A model generated the notes under the pieces. It searched no databases, was not told the origin of the DNA, and was given only the letters and a program-made list of their open reading frames with translations. Source: Thermoanaerobacterium sp. PSU-2 (GTDB taxonomy: Bacteria > Bacillota > Thermoanaerobacteria > Thermoanaerobacterales > Thermoanaerobacteraceae). From it: DNA of 35,837 bases. Of the stretch, positions 7,764 to 15,975 are shown one piece after another; positions within the stretch are counted from its first letter, which is position 1; each line of letters begins with the position of its first letter. Where the stretch lies: NCBI RefSeq assembly GCF_002102475.1, contig NZ_MSQD01000019.1, forward strand, positions 1 to 35,837. Reading direction: 5' to 3'. Made by a program: the position numbers and the translations under genes.

Positions 7764-9017
7764 CTACTTTGAAATTTTATCATAAATTTTATCAATCTCA
7801 ATTGCATTTTCTTCTCCAGTGTCCATGTCTTTCAATTTAACCTTGCCATTTTTAAGTTCGTCTTCACCTAAAATTATCGTATACCTTACATTTAGTTTAT
7901 TAGCGTATTTCATCTGTGCTTTAAGACTTCTTCCCATATTGTCAATCTCAACTGAAATTCCCAAACTCCTAAGTTTTGTAGCCATAGAAAACGCATATTT
8001 CTTTGCTTCATTTCCGATTGTGCATATGAAAAGATCTGGACGCTTTGGAGCGGGTATTTCAATGCCGCTGTTTTCAATCGTCAGCAACAAACGTTCAAGT
8101 CCCAATCCAAACCCTACACCAGGTACAGAAGGACCTCCACATTCTTCTACTAAACCATCGTATCTTCCTCCACCACAAACAGTACCTTGTGCACCTATGT
8201 CGTTTGATATTATTTCAAAAGCTGTCTTAGTATAATAGTCAAGTCCTCTAACTATCCTAGGATTAATGACAAAGTTAAATCCCGCTTCTTTTAAATAAGA
8301 TTGAAGACTTTCAAAGTGGTCTTTGCAATCATCACAAAGATAATTAAGCATTAACGGCGCATCTTTCAATATTCTTTTGCAACTCTCAACTTTGCAATCA
8401 AGAACTCTCATGGGATTTATCTTATATCTTTCTTTGCAATCATCGCATAAATTTTCAATATTTTCTCCTAAAAATCCCTTTAATGCTTCGTTATATTCCC
8501 TTCTGCAGTTAGGACATCCAATACTGTTGATATTTAGCTCCAAATTTTTAAGTCCCAATTTATTGAGTAAAGTCATAGCAACACTGATTACTTCAGCATC
8601 AGCCAATGCATCATGTGAACCAAACATTTCTATGCCAAATTGATGGTGTTCCCTAAGCCTACCTGATTGAGGTCTTTCATATCTATATACGGGTGTTATG
8701 TAGTAAATCTTAACTGGCATCGTTTCTGCGTATAAATTGTGTTCAACAAATGCTCTTACAGCAGGTGACGTCCCCTCAGGCTTTAAGGTAATACTTCTAC
8801 CACTCTTGTCATTAAAAGTGTACATTTCCTTTCTGACAATATCAGTTGACTCGCCAACACCTCTTAAAAATAGTTCAGTATGCTCAAACCCAGGCGTCCT
8901 GATTTCTTTGAATCCAAAATCTGCACATATTTCTCTTATCATATTTTCTAAATACTGCCATTTATATGCTTCTGATGGAAGTACATCTTTTGTCCCTCTA
9001 GGCGCTTTTGTAAGCAT
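7764..9017 (-). CDS. hisS: Histidyl-tRNA synthetase
   Basis: Class IIa synthetase that charges tRNA-His. 417 residues, normal length. Motif 1 region begins at LTKAPRGTKDVLP; motif 2 YRYERPQSGRLREHHQFG; the histidine-specific motifs RGLDYYT and GGGRYDGL; motif 3 GFGLGLERL; a C-terminal anticodon-binding domain ends the protein. A Cys-rich middle insertion (CPNCRREY...CDDCKERY...CDDCKDHF) is a zinc-ribbon-like feature found in Thermoanaerobacter-type enzymes. First gene of hisS-aspS behind a T-box leader. Confidence 0.97.
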   Translation of the reverse strand: MLTKAPRGTKDVLPSEAYKWQYLENMIREICADFGFKEIRTPGFEHTELFLRGVGESTDIVRKEMYTFNDKSGRSITLKPEGTSPAVRAFVEHNLYAETMPVKIYYITPVYRYERPQSGRLREHHQFGIEMFGSHDALADAEVISVAMTLLNKLGLKNLELNINSIGCPNCRREYNEALKGFLGENIENLCDDCKERYKINPMRVLDCKVESCKRILKDAPLMLNYLCDDCKDHFESLQSYLKEAGFNFVINPRIVRGLDYYTKTAFEIISNDIGAQGTVCGGGRYDGLVEECGGPSVPGVGFGLGLERLLLTIENSGIEIPAPKRPDLFICTIGNEAKKYAFSMATKLRSLGISVEIDNMGRSLKAQMKYANKLNVRYTIILGEDELKNGKVKLKDMDTGEENAIEIDKIYDKISK

Positions 9018-9058
9018 AAAATCAACTCCTCTTTATACTTAAGTTTTATATAATATAA

Positions 9059-9285
9059 AATTCTCTCAATCCCGCAAATAAATTGCAGGGACGAGAGAAT
9101 TTCCCGTGGTGCCACCCTGATTACAACTCTTTCCTTTAACGCAGGTTTACGTATTTGGCCTACATATCGACCAATATGCTAATAGGCGTCTTTCACAAAA
9201 GCAGTGATATAAAGATACTCTCAGTCACGGTATCTTCTCCCTTGTATATGTACTTTTGCTACTCTCCTACTCATCGCATTATACT
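9059..9285 (-). promoter_or_regulatory. T-box leader of hisS-aspS
   Basis: The conserved T-box AGGGTGGCACCACGGG lies on the minus strand at 9103-9118, read just before a long terminator (stem of ATTCTCTC...GAGAGAAT, about 9059-9101, then TTTTATAT). Upstream are the Stem I start GATGAGTAGGAGAG (about 9269-9282) and an AGAGAG-like and GACTGAG region. A candidate histidine specifier CAC is at 9204-9206. Uncharged tRNA would favour the antiterminator and allow transcription of both synthetase genes. Confidence 0.92.
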
Positions 9286-9306
9286 ATATCAAGCTATTTA
9301 TTTGAT

Positions 9307-9335
9307 ATTATAACTTTAATATATTGACGTGTCAA
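9307..9335 (-). promoter_or_regulatory. hisS-aspS promoter
   Basis: Minus strand: perfect -35 TTGACA (9330-9335), 17-bp spacer, perfect -10 TATAAT (9307-9312). Start predicted near 9300, just before the T-box leader. Confidence 0.85.
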
Positions 9336-9347
9336 GCCAGAAAAGAA

Positions 9348-10268
9348 CTACTGCTTTTCTTTTAATACTTTCATTAACTTTTCAAAATATTCAGGAACCG
9401 GCGCCTCAAATTCCATATAAACTTTCTTAGACGGATGCACTAAGCCTAAAAGCTTTGAATGTAGTGCCTGACCTGAAAGATTAAATCTCTGTTTTTTATA
9501 TCCGTAAACTTCATCACCTACAATTGGATGCCCAATATATGCCATATGAACTCTAATCTGATGAGTGCGACCGGTTTTTATTACCGCTTCTACAAGAGAA
9601 TTATTTTTATACCTTTCGAGAACTCTGTATAATGTTAAAGCATAACGTCCATCTTTTACAACAGCCATCTTTTTTCTCTCAATATGATCTCTTCCTATTG
9701 GAGCCTCTACAGCTCCTTCATCGCTTTTAATTACTCCCTCAACGATCGCTAAATATTTCTTTAAAATAGTCCTGTTTTTTATTTGATTTGAAAGCTCAAG
9801 ATGAGCTTTGTCATTTTTAGCAACAACCATTACGCCAGAAGTATCTTTATCAAGCCTATGGACAATCCCCGGCCTCAATTCTCCATTTATGCCTGACAAA
9901 TTAGTGCAATGGTATAAAAGCGCATTGACAAGTGTACCACTTAAATTACCAGGAGCAGGGTGAACCACCATACCTTGAGGCTTATTCACAACAATTATAT
10001 CATCATCTTCGTAAATAATATCAAGAGGAATGTTTTCTGGTTTTAAGTCTATTTCTTCTGCCTCAGGTATATTTAGGTCTATCACATCGCCTTCTTTTAC
10101 CTTGTAATTAGGCTTTACTGATTTACCATTAACTTTAACAAGTTCATCTAATATCAACTTCTTTAAATATGATCTTGTAAAATCTACTTCTGAAGCTAAA
10201 AAAGAGTCTATTCTTTTATCTACATCGTCTTTTTCAGCAATTATATTCACAATATTAGCTATGTTCAT
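9348..10268 (-). CDS. rluD: RluA/RluD family 23S rRNA pseudouridine synthase
   Basis: Isomerises uridines in 23S rRNA helix 69 or related sites. The 306-residue protein has an S4 RNA-binding domain (about 15-75) and the catalytic motif HRLDKDTSG (137-145, Asp140), followed by the RTHQIRVH motif. It is the second gene behind lspA (34 bp gap), the lspA-ylyB order known from Bacillus. The exact uridine target is not determinable; RluD type is likely by domain layout. Confidence 0.92.
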   Translation of the reverse strand: MNIANIVNIIAEKDDVDKRIDSFLASEVDFTRSYLKKLILDELVKVNGKSVKPNYKVKEGDVIDLNIPEAEEIDLKPENIPLDIIYEDDDIIVVNKPQGMVVHPAPGNLSGTLVNALLYHCTNLSGINGELRPGIVHRLDKDTSGVMVVAKNDKAHLELSNQIKNRTILKKYLAIVEGVIKSDEGAVEAPIGRDHIERKKMAVVKDGRYALTLYRVLERYKNNSLVEAVIKTGRTHQIRVHMAYIGHPIVGDEVYGYKKQRFNLSGQALHSKLLGLVHPSKKVYMEFEAPVPEYFEKLMKVLKEKQ

Positions 10269-10301
10269 GAATTACAACCCTTCCAGGCATATAACCTACT
10301 A

Positions 10302-10739
10302 TTATTGACTTTCTTTTTTAAATATTAAAGTATAACACAACAATATAGCGCCTACTACTATCATGGAATCAGCTAAATTAAAGACTGCTGGAAAAAATCT
10401 AAAATCAATGAAATCTACAACATATCCTAATCTGACTCTATCGATTAAATTTCCAATGGCTCCACCGAGAATCATAGATAAAGTAAACTTATAAAATGTA
10501 CTGCTGGGTACATTTACAATTGAATACACCAATATTGTCCCAACAATAACAGTTATTATTATAAAAAATACTGTCTTATTTTGCAATATTCCAAAAGCAG
10601 CACCTTTATTTTCAACGTACGTAAAGTTAAATACATTGTCTATTATAGGAAAAGTCCCAATGGGTTTTAAATACCTCACTACAAAGTATTTTGAAATTTG
10701 GTCAATTACAATAGCTAATATGACAGTAATTAGTTCCAA
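10302..10739 (-). CDS. lspA: Lipoprotein signal peptidase (signal peptidase II)
   Basis: Membrane aspartyl protease that cleaves prolipoproteins at the lipobox. The 145-residue protein has four hydrophobic segments (about 3-22, 55-75, 84-102, 123-140) and the catalytic aspartates D100 in GGAIGNLIDR and D124 in FNLADS; VENKGAAFG is also conserved. First gene of lspA-rluD, preceded by AGGAGG at 10745-10750 right after the terminator of the previous gene. Confidence 0.96.
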   Translation of the reverse strand: MELITVILAIVIDQISKYFVVRYLKPIGTFPIIDNVFNFTYVENKGAAFGILQNKTVFFIIITVIVGTILVYSIVNVPSSTFYKFTLSMILGGAIGNLIDRVRLGYVVDFIDFRFFPAVFNLADSMIVVGAILLCYTLIFKKESQ

Positions 10740-10752
10740 TTCTATCCTCCTA

Positions 10753-10790
10753 AAAAAGCTTTAATTAGGGCTTTTACAAGCCCTAATTAA
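10753..10790 (-). terminator. Rho-independent terminator of the mutarotase-like gene
   Basis: Perfect 13-bp stem TTAATTAGGGCTT/AAGCCCTAATTAA (10761-10773 with 10778-10790), 4-nt loop, followed on the minus strand by AGCTTTTTT. The lspA ribosome site begins a few bases later. Confidence 0.85.
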
Positions 10791-11693
10791 TTACTTTATA
10801 TATTGTGACAACAATTCTTCTATTTCATCTTCGTTTATAGATGGTCTTTTTACATTGTCATATAATAACCATTCTTCTGTATGGATTGTGGAATCGCCAG
10901 GTTCTAATTTTACCATAGGACCTAAAGACTCCATTTCCATCATCCAATCTGTCGTATATGTTTCGTAAGAAGCGTTGTAATCCGGATAAACCGCATTTTC
11001 ATCATGTTTAAATTTCTTTATAAAAAGATGTCCATGATTAAAGTACGCTGCCCATCCTTTTTCATTTTGAATTCCAAATTTAAATGGTTCTTTTTTATTA
11101 GGGTCTTGCTCAAAAATTATATATTTGTCTCCAAAGTGTATTCTGTGATCTTTCATGTGGGAGTAAGGCCACAATACTAAAGCTCTATTTGGCAAAAGTC
11201 CAGTGTCTTTCATAGGTTGCTCAACGATTTGAAGCCCCCCTGTCGCCATGACAGATATAGCCCATGGTGAAAGCTCCACCGCCCAAGCACCTTTATTTGT
11301 AAGCGTATGCTTAACATTTACAACAGGTTTATCTGGTTCTAAAGTTACTTCAATCTCCTTTTTTATGTAGGCATAATCATTAGGCTCTTGAATAAGCTTA
11401 ATGCCATTTTCTATTTCTTCGTACTTTATTGGAAAATTATCAAGTGTATAAGTTCTTGGCATGGCTTCAGGGCTGTGCCACAATCTGTGACCACCATAAC
11501 TTCTCCAAATGTCTTCACCTTTTTTACCTGCATCTTCTGCATTAATGCTGAATTCATTTTCTTGTCCTACAAATCCAAATCTCATTATCCTTGGACCTAT
11601 TTCCGTTGTGGCTATAAAATCAACCACCCCATTAGAAACTTCAATGCAATTATTCCAACCCGAAAATGAAACCTTCTTAATCGTAACACTCAT
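10791..11693 (-). CDS. Galactose mutarotase-like (DUF4380-type) protein
   Basis: 300 residues, mostly beta strands, with features of the aldose-1-epimerase-like fold: GPRIMRFG near residue 33, a GGHRLWHSPE segment (about 68-77) with the histidines expected near the sugar-binding cleft, and WAISVMATGG in the middle. The substrate and reaction are unknown; a role in carbohydrate metabolism is inferred from the fold and from the transketolase gene directly upstream. Each gene has its own terminator, so they are probably separate transcripts. The ATG at 11693 is preceded by AAGAAAGGAATGATATC. Confidence 0.7.
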   Translation of the reverse strand: MSVTIKKVSFSGWNNCIEVSNGVVDFIATTEIGPRIMRFGFVGQENEFSINAEDAGKKGEDIWRSYGGHRLWHSPEAMPRTYTLDNFPIKYEEIENGIKLIQEPNDYAYIKKEIEVTLEPDKPVVNVKHTLTNKGAWAVELSPWAISVMATGGLQIVEQPMKDTGLLPNRALVLWPYSHMKDHRIHFGDKYIIFEQDPNKKEPFKFGIQNEKGWAAYFNHGHLFIKKFKHDENAVYPDYNASYETYTTDWMMEMESLGPMVKLEPGDSTIHTEEWLLYDNVKRPSINEDEIEELLSQYIK

Positions 11694-11740
11694 GATATCA
11701 TTCCTTTCTTAATAAAACATACTTGTATGATTCCTAAAAA

Positions 11741-11775
11741 TTTTTGAATAAGAGTGCGATAAAGCACTCTTATTC
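11741..11775 (-). terminator. Rho-independent terminator of tkt
   Basis: Perfect 12-bp stem GAATAAGAGTGC/GCACTCTTATTC (11746-11757 with 11764-11775), 6-nt loop, followed by AAAAATTTTTAGG on the minus strand, directly after the tkt stop. Confidence 0.85.
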
Positions 11776-11776
11776 A

Positions 11777-13762
11777 TCATTTTAATAGCTCTAATGCCTT
11801 GTTGACGATATTTTCAACAGTGAATCCAAATTCTCTAAAGAGTATATCACCAGGCGCAGATGCTCCAAAATGATCAAGACCAATTACGCATCCGTCAAGG
11901 CCAACGTATTTATACCAGCTCATAGTGCTTGCAGCCTCTACTGCAATTCTGGCTCTCACATCATCAGGAAGCACCGTTTTTTTGTATTCATCTGGTTGAG
12001 CATCAAATATCTCCATCGAAGGCATGCTTACTACCCTCGCCTTAATCCCCTTCTCTTTAAGCACTTTGTATGCCTCATAAATCAAACTAACCTCTGAACC
12101 ACTGGCCAATAAAATCACATCTGGATTTCCATCTTCTGCATCACACAATACATATCCACCTTTTAAAGCATCTTTTGATGTCTCATCGTAGACAGGAAGA
12201 TTTTGCCTTGTCAATATCAATGCTGTTGGCCCATCTTTTTTGTTAAGAGCGTAACACCATGCAGCAGAAACTTCTTTTGAATCTGCAGGCCTTATAACAG
12301 TCAAGTTTGGAATGCTTCTTAACATCGGTAAATGTTCTATCGGTTCGTGTGTTGGGCCATCCTCACCAACACCAATGCTATCATGAGTAAACACATAAAT
12401 TACAGGAAGCTTCATCAACGCAGATAACCTTACAGCGCCTTTCATATAATCGCTGAATACGAGAAATGTAGATACATAAGGTATAATGCCGCCATAAGCA
12501 GCCATTCCATTCGCAATCGCTGCCATTGCATGTTCTCTAACGCCAAAGTGGAAATTAGAACCACCTCTGTTTTCGCTGCTATAGTCGCCTCTATCTTTTG
12601 TGTAAGTCTTTGTAGATGGCGCGAGATCAGCAGAACCACCAATCAGATTTGGGACAAGCTTAACCAAATAATTCAAAACGTCTCCAGATGAAGACCTTGT
12701 AGCTGTCTTTACTTTAAAATTCCAAAGACCTTCATCAGCGACTAAATCAACCGGCAATTTCTCACTATGCCATTTATCCCATTCTTCTGCTAATTCTGGA
12801 TATTCTTTTCTGTAATTTTCAAACATTCTATTCCATTTTTCTTCTTCTTTATTTAATTCTTCTATGATATTTTCAAAATGCTTACGCACTTCATCTGGAA
12901 CATAAAATTCCTCGTCGTACTCCCATCCCAAAAACTTTTTAGTTGCCTCTACGTTTTTATCTCCCAGTGGTTCTCCATGTGCTGAAGCTTTTCCTTGTTT
13001 CTCTGGGCAGCCGTATCCAATCACAGTCTTTACTATAATAAGTGACGGCCTTTCTTTGTCTGCCTTTGCTTCTTCAATAGCTTTTCCTATCTTTTCTACG
13101 TCATTACCATCATCTACTTTTATAACTTGCCAACCATAAGCCTCAAATCTTTTACCAACATCTTCTGTAAATGCAATATCAGTGCCACCTTCTATAGAAA
13201 TATTATTTGAATCATACAATGCTATCAGTTTACCAAGTTTTAGTGTTCCAGCTAAAGAACATGCTTCAGAAGAAATGCCCTCCATGAGGCATCCATCGCC
13301 AACGATAGCGTATGTATAATTATCCACTATGTCATACCCTGGACGGTTAAATTTGCTTGCCATGTAAGTCTCAGCAATTGCCATACCAACAGCGTTTGAA
13401 ATACCTTGTCCCAATGGGCCTGTAGTGATTTCAACACCTGGTGTATGTCCGTATTCTGGATGCCCTGGAGTCAAACTTTGCCATTGCCTAAAATTCTTAA
13501 GATCTTCTATTGTAAGTCCATAGCCAAAAAGATGCAGCAACGAATATAAAAGTGCAGAACCATGTCCAGCAGATAGTATAAATCTATCTCTCCCAGCCCA
13601 TTTAGGATTCTTGGGACTGTGCTTTAAATATTTGGCCCACAATGTATACGCCATTGGAGCAGAACCCATTGGCATACCTGGATGTCCGGAGTTAGCCTTT
13701 TGCACCTGTTCGATTGAAAGTATACGTATAGTATTAATTGCTAATTCATCAATCCTGTTCAT
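11777..13762 (-). CDS. tkt: Transketolase
   Basis: Thiamine-diphosphate enzyme of the pentose phosphate pathway, moving two-carbon units between sugar phosphates. The 661-residue single chain has the full bacterial length. Visible: N-terminal [12 protein letters not shown] (25-36), HG at 67-68, the ThDP motif GDGCLMEG with Asn187 completing GDG-N, the pyrimidine-domain REHAM with the catalytic glutamate, and [23 protein letters not shown] ribosome site precedes the ATG. A TATAAT on the minus strand at 13798-13803 is a possible -10 but its -35 is poor. Confidence 0.97.
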   Translation of the reverse strand: MNRIDELAINTIRILSIEQVQKANSGHPGMPMGSAPMAYTLWAKYLKHSPKNPKWAGRDRFILSAGHGSALLYSLLHLFGYGLTIEDLKNFRQWQSLTPGHPEYGHTPGVEITTGPLGQGISNAVGMAIAETYMASKFNRPGYDIVDNYTYAIVGDGCLMEGISSEACSLAGTLKLGKLIALYDSNNISIEGGTDIAFTEDVGKRFEAYGWQVIKVDDGNDVEKIGKAIEEAKADKERPSLIIVKTVIGYGCPEKQGKASAHGEPLGDKNVEATKKFLGWEYDEEFYVPDEVRKHFENIIEELNKEEEKWNRMFENYRKEYPELAEEWDKWHSEKLPVDLVADEGLWNFKVKTATRSSSGDVLNYLVKLVPNLIGGSADLAPSTKTYTKDRGDYSSENRGGSNFHFGVREHAMAAIANGMAAYGGIIPYVSTFLVFSDYMKGAVRLSALMKLPVIYVFTHDSIGVGEDGPTHEPIEHLPMLRSIPNLTVIRPADSKEVSAAWCYALNKKDGPTALILTRQNLPVYDETSKDALKGGYVLCDAEDGNPDVILLASGSEVSLIYEAYKVLKEKGIKARVVSMPSMEIFDAQPDEYKKTVLPDDVRARIAVEAASTMSWYKYVGLDGCVIGLDHFGASAPGDILFREFGFTVENIVNKALELLK

Positions 13763-13932
13763 ACTTAACTCTCCTTTGCTTTTTAATTACCATTAATATT
13801 ATATCATTGGACAACTCGTAATAAAAGAATTTAACTTAAAATTCGGGTAAGTTATGAATTATTTTTATATTTTGCACACTTTTTTTGTTGAGTTTTATGA
13901 CAGAATAACAACGAAATAAATGCACTTAGTTA

Positions 13933-13961
13933 TTGACTAGATAAATATACTATGATATAAT
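13933..13961 (+). promoter_or_regulatory. tRNA-Trp promoter
   Basis: Plus strand: -35 TTGACT (13933-13938), 17-bp spacer, -10 TATAAT (13956-13961), 12 bp before the tRNA. Confidence 0.8.
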
Positions 13962-13973
13962 AAATTTCGTCGC

Positions 13974-14049
<76 letters not shown>

Positions 14050-14115
14050 TTTTTATGCCTAAAATCAAGCATTTTAAGGCTGGATATAAATAACAATATT
14101 AGCTTATATGCAAAG

Positions 14116-14147
14116 TTGGGAACATTTTGGGGACAAAATTGAGCAAA
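14116..14147 (+). repeat. Tandem imperfect 9-bp repeats near the putative attachment end
   Basis: TTGGGAACA (14116-14124), TTGGGGACA (14127-14135) and TTGAGCAAA (14139-14147) recur with an 11-12 bp period, one helical turn, about 70 bp past the tRNA 3' end. Such phased repeats are what arm-type binding sites for a tyrosine integrase look like. This function is inferred. Confidence 0.45.
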
Positions 14148-14213
14148 AAATAATTATAAATCTTCAAATTCCCATAAAAACACTTAATTTTAATTTAGCA
14201 CAAAAACATTTGT

Positions 14214-14246
14214 TATAAAATAAGCACTCATTTTAGAGTGCTTATT
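14214..14246 (-). terminator. Terminator of the DUF433/DUF5615 operon
   Basis: Perfect 11-bp stem AATAAGCACTC/GAGTGCTTATT (14219-14229 with 14236-14246), loop of six, then TTATA on the minus strand. It starts 6 bp past the stop of the last gene. The remaining sequence from 14050 to here holds only the integrase-site-like repeats and no gene. Confidence 0.75.
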
Positions 14247-14252
14247 GCTTCT

Positions 14253-14684
14253 TTATGCTTGAAAGTATTTAGCATAGACCTGCTTATGATTTATCTTACG
14301 TGGATAATACTGCTCATATATAATATCACCTAAATTATTTTGTTTTATAATAAATATGGTATTTTCTATATTCTTATTAAACTTACATAATTCATCTATT
14401 TTCCTACTCAACTCGCATGAATTTCTTACAGTAATCTGAATTTTAGTCCATATGATTCCATAATGTTTTTCATAAATTCTTTTATGATTTGGAGGAACCA
14501 ATATTACATAATGCTTACCATTGATTGTTATTAAAGCTCTACCTTCTTTGTACGCTAATCCTAAAACTTCTTCATCTTTTAAACCAAATAATCTTAGTGT
14601 TATTATCGTCTTAACATCATGCCCATATTCCTGCAAGAACTCTCCAACTTTAGGAGTAATATTTTCATCCAATAGGAATTTCAT
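14253..14684 (-). CDS. DUF5615 PIN-like protein (putative toxin component)
   Basis: 143 residues. The N-terminus MKFLLDENITP (acidic pair D6 E7), then GHDVKTI and LKDEEVLGLA, matches the DUF5615/Mut7-C-like PIN fold, whose members are commonly paired with DUF433 proteins and proposed as RNase toxins. The usual T-R-D segment after LIT is LITINGKHY here, so the expected acidic residue at 55 is Asn. A C-terminal extension (about 85-143) is not familiar. An AGGAGGACG ribosome site lies inside the end of the upstream DUF433 gene, with a 20-bp overlap, so the two are translationally linked. Function as toxin is inferred. Confidence 0.7.
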   Translation of the reverse strand: MKFLLDENITPKVGEFLQEYGHDVKTIITLRLFGLKDEEVLGLAYKEGRALITINGKHYVILVPPNHKRIYEKHYGIIWTKIQITVRNSCELSRKIDELCKFNKNIENTIFIIKQNNLGDIIYEQYYPRKINHKQVYAKYFQA

Positions 14685-15108
14685 TTTCGTCCTCCTGATA
14701 TGGATAATCTAACAGATCCACAACAAAGTCCAAAGCACTTTGAACATCTTCCTCGTTTAATAAATACTCATTACATATTTCTTGAATTGACATATTATCT
14801 TTGAAGCACGATAATATTAATGAAACAGGTATCCTCCTGCCATTTATAGAAGGCATGCCAGCTAATATATCATCATCTACAACTATCCTATTATGCCTTT
14901 TCGCCGTTACTTTAAGATAGGATTTAATGTTCATATTATACACCTTGGGAATGCTTAAATTAATACCATGCTTATATCTTGGTATAAAATCATCTTCCCT
15001 ATTGCAATTATACTCACTTTTTTCTACATTTATTCCTTCGTAATAAGATATATCAAAATTACTGTAGTATTCCAATCTTTTGTTTGCGTTTTTTGTTTCA
15101 TATATCAT
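14665..15108 (-). CDS. DUF433 protein with N-terminal extension (putative antitoxin)
   Basis: 147 residues. The C-terminal half (about 78-132: ILAGMPSINGRRIPVSLIL, then ICNEYLLNEEDVQSALDF) is a DUF433 domain, a small helix-turn-helix-like fold frequent as the antitoxin partner of DUF5615. The first 75 residues, rich in Tyr, Asn and Glu, are longer than in simple DUF433 proteins and may be a sensing or multimerisation part. It begins 2 bp after the stop of the upstream gene and overlaps the downstream DUF5615 gene by 20 bp. AAAGGATG precedes its ATG. Confidence 0.7.
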   Translation of the reverse strand: MIYETKNANKRLEYYSNFDISYYEGINVEKSEYNCNREDDFIPRYKHGINLSIPKVYNMNIKSYLKVTAKRHNRIVVDDDILAGMPSINGRRIPVSLILSCFKDNMSIQEICNEYLLNEEDVQSALDFVVDLLDYPYQEDENEIPIG

Positions 15109-15110
15109 TT

Positions 15111-15701
15111 TTAAACATCCTTTTCCTCAATCTTTTTTAAAATTTGTAATTTTTCTAATGCTTCTTGTAAAACCTTTATCATGTTTTCTACGTCAGTTTC
15201 AGCTAATTCAAATAATATTTTATGATTTCCCTTATTTTTAGAATCATCATTAAATAATTCAAGATTAATAAGAATTGAATAAGTCAAAATTTCATTTATA
15301 TCATTCTTATTTCTTTTAGTTAAAATTTCATAGTCAAAGTTGTCAAACAAATTTTGCTTACTGGTACATTTTACTTTTATATCATCGATTAATTGAGGGC
15401 AACGTTGCAAAATTTCTTTAATAATTATTATTTTTTCACTATCATAATCATAAGTACCATCATTTTTAAGTACAATGCGCCTTGCCTCATTTAATATATA
15501 AAAAACCTGTCCTATAAAATCATCTAAATTAATTTTATCATCAATTGCTTCTAATTCCTTTTTTAAATTATAATCATGAGCCTCAATTCTAACACCTTCA
15601 CTAAACCATTTAACTATTATAATATTTTTTATATATAAATCTATAAATATTTCAGCATATCTTTTAAATGTCTCAATATTCACTTCCTTATTCTTTTCCA
15701 C
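15111..15701 (-). CDS. Unknown protein, first gene of the DUF433/DUF5615 operon
   Basis: The GTG at 15701 is preferred: an AGGAGGT at 15711-15717 lies nine bases upstream, while a GTG at 15710 would touch it. The 196-residue product is acidic and helical, with many Ile, Lys, Asn and Asp, no signal peptide and no clear membrane segment; it ends with LFELAETDVENMIKVLQEAL, a strand-plus-helix pattern. I do not recognise a family. Its position directly behind a consensus promoter and inverted repeat, and the tight coupling to the next two genes, suggest that it is part of the same system. Confidence 0.65.
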   Translation of the reverse strand: MEKNKEVNIETFKRYAEIFIDLYIKNIIIVKWFSEGVRIEAHDYNLKKELEAIDDKINLDDFIGQVFYILNEARRIVLKNDGTYDYDSEKIIIIKEILQRCPQLIDDIKVKCTSKQNLFDNFDYEILTKRNKNDINEILTYSILINLELFNDDSKNKGNHKILFELAETDVENMIKVLQEALEKLQILKKIEEKDV

Positions 15702-15855
15702 AAAAAACACACCTCCTATTTGTATTCTATTACAACAAAACTATTCCACCCTATAAAGAATGTGAAATTTCTTTTAGTCCTTTATTAAAATATATTTAAA
15801 TATACTAATATATAATAATATTATATTAAATTGAATAAGATTCCATTTTGGTACC

Positions 15856-15902
15856 ATTATAGATATTGTTATAAAAAATGTCAAGTACAACATATAGTTG
15901 TA
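15856..15902 (-). promoter_or_regulatory. Consensus promoter and inverted repeat of the three-gene operon
   Basis: Minus strand: -35 TTGACA (15879-15884), 17-bp spacer, -10 TATAAT (15856-15861), a perfect sigma-A promoter. A 17-bp inverted repeat TACAACATATAGTTGTA (15886-15902) sits just upstream of the -35 and could be an operator. The leader from about 15849 to 15718 is very A-T rich and holds no evident gene. Confidence 0.7.
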
Positions 15903-15951
15903 AAATTAATCAAAACCACAAAATACATTCTTATACTATATATTGTGCCAT

Positions 15952-15975
15952 AAAAAAATAGGCCCCGAAGGGCCT
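15952..15975 (-). terminator. Terminator of the phage late operon
   Basis: Minus strand: AGGCCC-TTCG-GGGCCT hairpin (15960-15975, stable TTCG tetraloop) followed by ATTTTTTTA. It abuts the stop codon of the amidase frame. Confidence 0.92.

Noticed and set aside
9343-9362. Terminator for rluD
   Set aside because: Only a 6-bp A-T-rich stem (GAAAAG/CTTTTC) without a T run.
14057-14080. Hairpin after tRNA-Trp as its terminator
   Set aside because: The stem has a bulge and no T run follows; termination is more likely at the T tract right after CCA or by processing.
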